Below, in pieces: positions 57,122 through 64,000 of a stretch of 64,000 nt of DNA; the first letter of the stretch is position 1; each line of letters begins with the position of its first letter. A model generated the notes under the pieces. That model was not told the origin of the DNA, ran no database searches, and saw only the letters and a list, made by a program, of their open reading frames with translations. The stretch spans positions 21,978,744 through 22,042,743 of the forward strand of contig OX419759.1 of NCBI GenBank assembly GCA_948567375.1, in the 5' to 3' direction. Made by a program: the position numbers and the translations under genes. The stretch is from Lunularia cruciata (lineage: Eukaryota > Streptophyta > Marchantiopsida > Lunulariales > Lunulariaceae).

Positions 57122-57361
57122 GAAGTCAGTACCCCAAACACAAAATCTAACCATCAGAAAGTAGTCCCTGAGAAACAGCTAGAATAACTTTAACTACCAT
57201 CACTGGAACTCCAGTGTCCGAGCATCTAGATGCGGAACTACAAATGGCGTGATAGCTGTCGTGCGTATATACATTGCTACACAACATACATCGCTGTCAA
57301 CATCATACACTATAAAAGCACAACTCACACATAAGTCATACATAGACTCTAAAGTACCACA

Positions 57362-57373
57362 ATCGCCCCCCTA
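57362..57373 (-). promoter_or_regulatory. Polypurine tract of G-2
   Basis: On the minus strand TAGGGGGGCGAT stands directly before the LTR start TGTGGTACTT. Confidence 0.75.
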
Positions 57374-57530
57374 GCTGGCGGTTAGGTCCCTCTAACTCCA
57401 GATAGCCATCTACTCTAAGTATATGGTATACCCTCTAATGGGCAAAGATCAGGAGGCCGGGTGCTATGGAGCCCCATCGTTAGTCGCCTGTCTGCAATCT
57501 ATACCATATAAAGAATGAACTAGCTATAGG
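57374..57530 (-). other. G-2 3' untranslated segment with an inverted repeat
   Basis: Between the PHD stop and the purine tract. TATATGGTATA (57420-57430) and TATACCATATA (57500-57510) form an 11-bp perfect inverted repeat with a 69-base spacer. Nothing else recognised. Confidence 0.55.
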
Positions 57531-57935
57531 TCAAGTACATCTAGGACATAACCACTGTCCCTGAGGAACCACCGTGAGGGGAGGAGTCATACATGCCATA
57601 TGCCATCCTCTCGAACAGCTATCACACACTAACATAGTAGCAGCTCCACCAGAAGAGCCACATAACATACACCTCAAGCTTGCACGTACAAGTGCCAAGC
57701 TTGGGTCCATAGTACCATCAATGTTTGGGAGGTGGCATGGCACACAATTGCACACATGATCCTTCCAAACAACACCATCACGTCCTTCTAACACAAGGAC
57801 TCCAGATGGCAAAACCTCGCGCACTCTCAAGATAGTGCGGCCTGTAGAAACATCAAGTGTCGTCGGTGCTATCTGCTGTAGATATACATAGTCGCCTGGA
57901 TGAAATCGACGGATCGAGGGTCTATAACCTCCTCC
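57531..57935 (-). pseudogene. G-2 integrase tail with PHD finger
   Basis: Continues the integrase frame after the TGA at 57936-57938. The last 45 residues are a PHD zinc finger: CMLC, eleven residues, CDSC, four, H, two, C, fourteen, CPRC, that is C4-H-C3, with the usual aromatic in QWLCPRC (57537-57671). It ends at TGA 57531-57533, a natural terminus close to the purine tract. PHD fingers bind histone H3 tails in chromatin. Here the module stands where chromoviruses carry a chromodomain, so a targeting role is likely but inferred. Confidence 0.88.
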
Positions 57936-59204
57936 TCAAATGGTAGCATAGCGTAAAGTATCTCTATGCTGAGCAATCGCCAAGTTCTCGAAGGCCATCG
58001 GCATCACTCTCCGAAAGATCTCTGCCCGCTGAGAACATGCGCTCATCCATACATCAGGGTCATCCAAGTCCAAAACTACAGTAGCATCTCGACAAATGGC
58101 TGCAGGTAAATCTGAATCTCGTCCATAGAGTAGAACGTATGGAAAGAAGGATGCTAAGGAGGCTTGCCGGCTGAACCGATAGCCCATGGCCAACCAAGGT
58201 AACTGGAGATCCCAATCTCCCAAGTGGCCTCTCTGCAAACCATACTTTTGCAATCCTCTCTTCACCGTCTGAACCACTCTCTCTACTAAGCCATCTGCCT
58301 CAGGGTGATCTCGGGATGTAGTACGATGATCAATCAAAGCCTTGTCACACAAGACCTGAAACTCTCCCAAGAACTCTGTAACCTGATCAGTCAAAACCTC
58401 AGCTGGTGCACCAAAATGACTAAGAACTCGATCCAGGAACGAGTAAGCTGTCCCTTCACTAGACTTGTCAGGAAGTGCCACCAACTCAATCCACTTGGAG
58501 AAGTGCTCCACCATCACCAAAACATACCGATGATGTCTCACAGTCAGCGGTAAAGGTCCGGCGAAGTCCAAACTCCAACGGTAACCCAATCCCATGATAG
58601 GTAATGGGTGTAACTGTGGCGTAGGAGCATTGAATGATGCTCTAACTCGGTCACAAACCACACATCTGGCAACAAACTGCTGTACCTTGGTCTGCATACT
58701 GCGCCACCAATAATGACTCTGGAGTAAGCTATATGTATGCTTTACTCCAAAATGTCCTAGCTCCTCATGAGCATGACAGACCAACTGTGGTCTCTGTGAT
58801 GGAAGTGGTACTACTCGCACTCTACCATCCTCCCATACACGCAAAAGGTGTCTACCCTCCAATCTGAACCGTCTGGTTCGCTGAAGAACACGGTCTCTGT
58901 CCTTGGCCCTAACTGTGCCACCCACAACACCAGTGCAAAGATAGTCCATCACTAAGACATCATCATGAATGTCTCGCTGAACTATACCAATATCTTCACT
59001 CTTTGGATCTGTGACCTCAATAACTCCTCCTGTATGCGCTGAGAGAGATACCACCAAAGTCTCTGCAAATATACACAGCAAGGCCGATGCATGCCAACCT
59101 GGCACCATCTCCTCATCTGTCTCACCATGCCAACGTGCTCCGGTCTGATCCTGCTGGCTGGGACATGGGTTTCTACTCAACCCATCTGCATCACGGTTCA
59201 CCAC
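57936..59204 (-). pseudogene. G-2 end of RNase H and integrase
   Basis: 422 open codons. It starts with the last RNase H block (DADGLSRNP). Integrase zinc domain: HAHEELGHFGVKH and CVVC. Catalytic residues: WSLDFAGPLP (D), VLTDQVTEFLG (D), EADGLVERVVQ (E), all present. The frame ends at TGA 57936-57938 and resumes immediately with the tail and PHD finger. The stop is consistent with CGA to TGA. Except for this stop the integrase looks intact. Confidence 0.92.
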
Positions 59205-60410
59205 TCCAGGTCTGTGAACAACCGTGAAATCATACTCCTGTAAAATCAGAGCCCATCATGCAAGCTTCCCTGAAAGCTTGTCGGACTCCATCAACCACTT
59301 CAGCGGCTGATGATCAGTGATGAGAGTGAAGGGGTTACCAAATAGGTAACATCAGAAATGTGCTACTGCCCAAACTGCTACCAAGCACTCTCCCTCATAT
59401 GAACTATACTTCGCCTCCGCTGAATTGTTGGAGCGACTAGCATAGGCCACCACAAACTCCTTCTCCTCATCATCATGTTGGGTGAGCACCGCTCCAAGCC
59501 CCAACATACTCCAATCAGTGTGAACCTGAAATGGTCGTCCCCTGATCGGTCTCCTCAAAATAGGAGCAGATGTCAACCTCTCCTTGAGCTCTACAAAAGC
59601 TCTCTCTTGCTCATCTCCCCAACACCACTCCTGTGTAAGCTTGGTCAGCTTCGTCAAGGCCTTGGCAATGGCACTAAATCCTCTAACATAGCGGCGATAG
59701 AAGTTTGCCAACCCAAGGAATGCTCGCACTCTGCTCACATCCGTAGGCCGAGGAATACGTGCAATAGCCTCCACCTTGGTCTGCTGAACACCACGTCCTC
59801 CGGGGTAGATAGTGTGACCCAAATACTCAACCTGCTCATGGAAGAACCTACACTTCCCAGGATGTAATTTGAGTCCATGAGATCTCAACCTCTCAAACAC
59901 CTCCAACAACTGTCTCTCATGCTCCTCCACAATAGTGCTATACACCAAAATGTCATCAATATAGCACCGAGCAAAATCCAGTCCAGCTAGGATCCTATCC
60001 ATGACCCTCTGGAACTCAGCAGGAGCATTCTTCAACCCAAATGGTAAGAATCTCCACTGATATAACACATCCTTGCCGTGAGGATCAATAGCCCAAAATG
60101 CTATCTTGGACTTATCTTCCTCCCTGATCGGCAACTGATGATATCCCGCTCGAAGATCCAAAGTACTGAAGACCTTTGCATGCCCAATCGCATCAAAAAT
60201 CTCCTCCGGTGTAGGCATGGCATACCGATCAGCCCTGGTCTGTCGGTTGATAGGACGGTAATCTCCACACATCCGCCTATCTGTATAGTTGCCATGCATA
60301 TCCTTCTTGGCTGGCATCACTGTCGCTGATGCATACTCTCCATGTGAAATGTCCACCAAACCAACCTCAAAAAGGTCACTACTCCGGCTCTGAATCAATG
60401 TCCTCTCCAT
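59205..60410 (-). pseudogene. G-2 reverse transcriptase and RNase H
   Basis: The open block 60410-59352 has RRMCGDYRPINRQT, FSTLDLRAGYHQLP, FLPFGLKNAPAEFQRVMD and the catalytic CYIDDILVYS. RNase H: VHTDWSMLGLGAV (D), YEGECLVAVW (E), LITDHQPLKW (D). TGA codons at 59352-59354 and 59256-59258 interrupt it at places where gypsy RNase H usually has Arg. All acidic catalytic positions are present. Confidence 0.93.
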
Positions 60411-60644
60411 CTCACTATATCAATAAGGACGTCAGAAAACAGGTGTGTCGCTAGTCAGCTCAATCCGTATACCAGGTCCCTTCAGAGCACCCAAATCCTT
60501 CATACTGAAGGCAAAACAACTCGTGTGACTCCTCAAGAACCTCCAAACCCTCCGTCTTTCCTCTCCAATAAGCTTGGGTCCCAGATCTGGCTCCCAAGTA
60601 TCCTCTGTAACTGTAGTAGGAGTGGAAGACGTACTGACTGGCTG
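60411..60644 (-). pseudogene. G-2 linker between methyltransferase and RT
   Basis: Same frame as the neighbours. It encodes a Ser/Thr-rich linker and the RT entry region, including IRIELTSDTPVF and two TGA codons at 60432-60434 and 60420-60422 within the RPYRYS motif typical of gypsy RT. At the second TGA the family has Arg, so CGA to TGA fits. Confidence 0.8.
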
Positions 60645-62057
60645 CTACACTGGGCCCTTGGGAGCAATGGTGTCATGCTCCCGACCACTAGAGGTCCCAA
60701 CCTCTGTGTGAAAAACTCCCTCCACTCTGGCTGCAAGCTCCATACGTCCTCTGGCTGCATCCCAGGTGGACCAAGGGTGTAATCCAAGTAGCCCACGCTC
60801 ACCTGGATGGACTCCAAGTAGACCACTCTCCCTAGTAGCAACTGGATGTGTCCCAAGAATACCATGTCCACTCGGTCCATCGCCCCCAGCATGTGCCTGA
60901 ATCGTCTCGATAGGCACAGGGCTCACAAGTGTCTGAGTGGTGATGCCTATCAAGCGCATCCTACGCTGCTCTGCCAAACCAAGGCTCACAATCCAGGTCA
61001 AACAGTTCAGGTCCATAGCCTGACCTAACACCTGACGCCTGGATGCCTTTGACACTGCTGGAACAGCGGTAATACCGGTGCAAAAACCCATCGCCCGCTC
61101 TCTCTCATCAGCATTGGGCTCCACCAACTGCTGTAACTGTGAGTCCCAAACAAGTCCAAGTCCTCCCTCTCGAAAAGCATGAGAGCCTGGGAAACTCATG
61201 AGTGTGGGAAATGCAGCTCTAGGCTGTCCAACTAGGTTCACCACTGCCATAGGTGACCTATCAGCCACTACCACTGTCTGAGACTGACGTCCAGCATCCA
61301 AGATATCATCAACAAGAATGTGGTCTAGTCGCTGAATCCCATCATAACTACGCTGTAGAACCTCTTTGGGTAAAAGGTTTGTCCACCAAAGACGAAGACG
61401 ATGAGCCCGTGATCCCACTCTGGCTGCATCTAACAATACAGCAAGTCCCATCCAAGAATGGACCTGATGTGTACTCGCCACCACTCTAGTGCGAGAATCA
61501 CCCATCAATGGAACGTTCTCCAAAAGGTAAGCTGGAGAAACAGACTCATGAACCTGGAGATGTCGTAGTATCCGTAACATCTCCCAAAACACACCAGAAC
61601 GAGGATCCTGAAGACCCAAACCGCAGCCCGCACGTGTATGTCCCTGACATGGCCATCCAGAAATCACCAAGTGAATAGGCCCATGTCTCTCTAGGTCATG
61701 CGCCCCCAATAAGGAAATGTCTCCTGGTAAGGCCTTCTGGTAACCTCTGACTGCTGACATCGGTAATAACTCCGGATACCGATAGGCCAAGTGTGCCACA
61801 TGATGTAGAGAGACTCGCCTAGTAGTCTCATCTCTCTCTACATACAAGTACCTCTGTACTCGGATACCCGCTTGTAACACCGCAGCTAGTCCGGTGCTGA
61901 TCCCACCAAACAACTCTAATAGACATATCCCCTCTACTGGATACTGCCAAGCAATGAGTGTGGTATCCAGAGGTGTCAAAGCAATCGTCTCTGGAGGCTC
62001 ATCCTCACACTCATCCCCTGATGGTACGAAGGCTCCACTCCAAGCCTGCTGCACCAA
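60645..62057 (-). CDS. G-2 C5 cytosine DNA methyltransferase domain, DNMT3-like
   Basis: 470 uninterrupted codons. Motifs in order: I, LLELFGGISTGL (residues 47-56, SAM binding); E74 in YVERDE; IV, VISGWPCQGH with the catalytic Cys at 137; VI, LLENVP (E180, N181, V182); VIII, AHRLRLWW (R220, R222); IX, ERERAMGF (318-325); X, RRQVLGQAMD (340-349). All catalytic residues are present. GISTGL and AHRxR resemble DNMT3 more than MET1 or CMT. It has no own start or introns, and is in frame between protease (after TAG 62058-62060) and RT (after TAG 60645-60647), so it is part of the polyprotein. A C-terminal repeat of Gly/His/Pro (about 380-430) links to RT. Likely role: methylation of cytosines in DNA, perhaps element DNA. 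Confidence 0.92.
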   Translation of the reverse strand: MVQQAWSGAFVPSGDECEDEPPETIALTPLDTTLIAWQYPVEGICLLELFGGISTGLAAVLQAGIRVQRYLYVERDETTRRVSLHHVAHLAYRYPELLPMSAVRGYQKALPGDISLLGAHDLERHGPIHLVISGWPCQGHTRAGCGLGLQDPRSGVFWEMLRILRHLQVHESVSPAYLLENVPLMGDSRTRVVASTHQVHSWMGLAVLLDAARVGSRAHRLRLWWTNLLPKEVLQRSYDGIQRLDHILVDDILDAGRQSQTVVVADRSPMAVVNLVGQPRAAFPTLMSFPGSHAFREGGLGLVWDSQLQQLVEPNADERERAMGFCTGITAVPAVSKASRRQVLGQAMDLNCLTWIVSLGLAEQRRMRLIGITTQTLVSPVPIETIQAHAGGDGPSGHGILGTHPVATRESGLLGVHPGERGLLGLHPWSTWDAARGRMELAARVEGVFHTEVGTSSGREHDTIAPKGPV

Positions 62058-63734
62058 CTAATCTGCATGCTGCTGCAATGCCTCCTCTGAACTCCACAAT
62101 GGAACATCCAAGGTGGATGGAACAATCCCACTCGTACTCCATAGCCGAGTGATCTCCTCTGGTACTGGAGTATCCTCTACATGGGCGTTCCCCTCCAACA
62201 AGTCACCAGGCCAAGTAACTGCACCGCTGAAAGCCAAAACTGATGCTGCCATGGTCCCGGACTGTAGTGAGCCAAGACTGCCACTACTAAAGCGTACTGG
62301 TAGGCGACATACCCGTCCCTCACCAGACTGCCAACCAGGTCTATAAGAGGCTGTCTCCTCCCAATAGTCAATACTGAAACCCATAAGGTATAACACTGCT
62401 CCCCCAACTAGCACATCATATGACTCAGCTATCGTCGCAATAGCCTGAGCTCTCACCACTGAGCTATCAGTCGGATGACCAGGCTGAACCTGGACAACAA
62501 GCTCTCCACATGTGATGTATTGTGTCGAACCACCACCAAGAGATGTCTGGATCTGAAATGGACACCTCTCCACATCGGTCTTCTGTAACTCCAGACCAAC
62601 AACTGCAGCCTTCTCCAACATAAGGGGCTGCGCACCAGAGTCTAACAAGACTCTCTGTGGTGTATAGACCTTCCCTGAAGGTCCCACCAAACGAAATATC
62701 CCCCTCTGGTTATCCAATAGGACAACACCAGGTGTAAACCGCGCTCTCTCAAAGGCCGGTCTAGCTGGCAACTCCTCCAGTCTAGCCGCTGCTGCCTGCC
62801 ATAAACCACTGGTCACTGAACGGATCCCATGCTCCTCAACCAAGTCAGATCCACTACCAACCACCTCTGCTCTAGTAGTAGGAACTACACCATCCCTACT
62901 CTCACACAACATGGCAGCCAACCGGAACATTGGGGCTGGGTCAACTCCCAATGTAAACATGTCACTGGCTGAAAATAAAGGATGCCACATAATCAGCTGA
63001 GCCGCTCCCAACATCATGCTAGACTCAGTCTGTGTAGTAGCAGGTGGCTGACTAGCAGGTACTCCATCAGGTACTCCATCACCACCTACCACACCTGCAC
63101 TGGGACATCTAGGAACCATGGATGTCGTCTGCAATGCCTCAGATAGCGTGAAAGACTGGGGAAGTCTGACCTGTCTCCCAACCTCTCCTCTTTGTGGGTC
63201 CAACTCCACTGATGCTCCTCTAGGCTCTGGAGCACGTACTGCACTCCTAGTCACTGCTGCAGATGCATCCACCTGTGCTGCTCCGCACATGAAGTCCAAA
63301 GCATCTCTATCACCAGCATATGAGGTGGAAGCCTCAGCACCCGAATCTGATCTCCTCTGAGCAATAGCCATACTAGCCAATCTCTGCTCCAACTGCTCAA
63401 TCCGAGTAGCCATAGCTGTGTCAGAAGTAAGGGCAGGTACCGCACCCCTACTAGGTGTAGATCCTCTACCACCACCTCTACCACCTCGTCCTCCATGAAT
63501 TGGAGCTCCTCTACTACTTGCCATAGCAGCCCTACCACTCCGTAACTCCGGGTGTAGGTCAAAACACCGGTCACTAGTATGACCAAATCTATGGCAATGC
63601 TCACACTGCCTCTGTGCTGGCTGTGATGCACCAGAGGTATCAGGTCCGCTGCCCTGAGTACACTCTCTCCTATGGTGAGGTCCACCACAAGTCCAACAAG
63701 CAACACCACCACTCACTGGCTGCTGCTGACCCAA
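62058..63734 (-). pseudogene. G-2 gag C-terminal region and protease
   Basis: 558 codons open to TAG 62058-62060. Two zinc knuckles lie near the start: CWTCGGPHHRREC and CEHCHRFGHTSDRC, the second an exact CX2CX4HX4C. An Arg/Gly-rich stretch (GGRGGRGGGRG) follows. The protease has RVLLDSGAQPLML with D-S-G-A near residue 365 and a second block ESYDVLVGGAVLYLMG. The first Met is not the Gag start: the frame continues upstream past a TGA at 63807-63809. It runs in frame into the methyltransferase. Confidence 0.88.
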
Positions 63735-64000
63735 AAATGAGGGTAAGGGTCTAACTCCACTAGGCCCTCCACTCGCTCCATAGGATCTGGGCTGTCCACC
63801 ATGTCCTCAAAAACCAACTGGGCGTGGTGCACTCTGCTGCACTCTAGAAGAAGTCACAACCGTGGATGAGGTCTCTCTACCAAATCCAGCTATCACCACT
63901 CTCTCCTCCACCATGTTGAGCTCAATACGCTCAGCCAAACCAAAGACTACTGCCAAAGTGGGCGAAGTAGCCTGCAACAACGTAGCATCACAAACTCTAC
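63735..64000 (-). pseudogene. G-2 gag, upstream part at the window edge
   Basis: Same frame: VVFGLAERIELNMVEERVV and SSTVVTSSRVQ, matching G-1 at 51330-51450. One TGA at 63807-63809 within GF-GHGGQPRSY, another site where CGA is the likely ancestor. The start of gag lies beyond the edge. Confidence 0.82.

Larger units (their letters stand above)
56700..57361 (-). repeat. G-2 3' LTR (662 bp) with 105-bp repeats at both ends
   Basis: On the minus strand it starts TGTGGTACTTTAGAG after the purine tract and ends CGCACGACA at the junction with B12. The 105-bp segments 57257-57361 and 56700-56804 are nearly identical direct repeats, each bounded by TG and CA. The 452 bp between them hold strong hairpins. 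Either the LTR is 662 bp with terminal repeats, or it is 105 bp with an extra downstream copy. Confidence 0.7.
56700..64000 (-). mobile_element. G-2: gypsy element carrying a DNA methyltransferase and a PHD finger
   Basis: Minus strand, from the right edge: gag with two zinc knuckles, protease, C5 DNA methyltransferase, RT, RNase H, integrase, PHD finger, purine tract, LTR. Every coding block lies in one reading frame, separated by single stops. It is the least decayed element in the window and retains many CpG sites. Inserted into B12, it is the youngest visible event on this side. The 5' LTR and start of gag lie to the right of the window. Confidence 0.92.

Noticed and set aside
56700-57361. 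CRISPR-like or satellite repeat
   Set aside because: Only two copies of 105 bp, at LTR positions, with TG/CA ends.
60645-62057. Host DNMT3 gene
   Set aside because: No introns, no separate start, and the frame is shared with protease and RT on either side.

Overview
The window is nuclear DNA of a streptophyte (land plant or charophyte-grade), judged from plant-type Ty3/gypsy elements and nested LTR-in-LTR insertions. I see no host gene, rRNA, tRNA or CRISPR. Nearly all of the 64 kb is LTR-retrotransposon sequence, so this is a deep insertion stack rather than a gene neighbourhood. I cannot name the species.

Four families account for almost everything. Family A is a Ty3/gypsy element with a GPY/F-type integrase and LTRs of about 0.68 kb. 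A-1 enters at the left edge (1-3444). A-2 spans 9175-44399 but is split by B insertions at about 11.5, 18.9, 22.9 and 35.8 kb. Family C is a chromodomain gypsy element (chromovirus), 3445-9175, with one LTR. Family B is a gypsy element whose LTR is about 3.7 kb; the 3 kb upstream of the LTR TATA box encodes a large protein (conserved N-terminal domain, acidic spacer, long coiled coil). B has one pol-bearing copy (22878-34401) and about ten solo, truncated or internally deleted LTRs on both strands. Family G is a gypsy element whose single-frame polyprotein reads Gag, protease, C5 DNA methyltransferase (DNMT3-like), RT, RNase H, integrase, and ends in a PHD finger. G-2 occupies 56700-64000 on the minus strand and runs off the right edge; an older G-1 gag lies at 49620-54449.

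Layout: 1-3444 A-1 pol and 3' LTR; 3445-9175 chromovirus C; 9175-11544 A-2 5' LTR, leader and gag; 11545-16225 B1 with B2 inside; 16226-18883 A-2 gag, protease, RT; 18884-22490 B3; 22491-22877 A-2 RNase H; 22878-34401 B4; 34402-35811 A-2 integrase and part of its 3' LTR; 35812-44050 B5, B6 and inverted B7; 44051-44399 rest of an A LTR; 44400-49619 B8 with B9 inside; 49620-54449 G-1 with nested A LTRs and B10; 54450-56699 B11, an A LTR and B12; 56700-64000 G-2.

Several insertions keep their target-site duplications (GAACT, ATGTA and CTCTT are perfect 5-bp pairs for B; GTCC is a 4-bp pair for A), which fixes element ends and relative age. Most coding regions are broken by stops, many explicable as CGA to TGA at CpG, the decay expected of methylated DNA. 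The two features most worth following are the protein-coding giant LTR of family B and the methyltransferase plus PHD polyprotein of family G.
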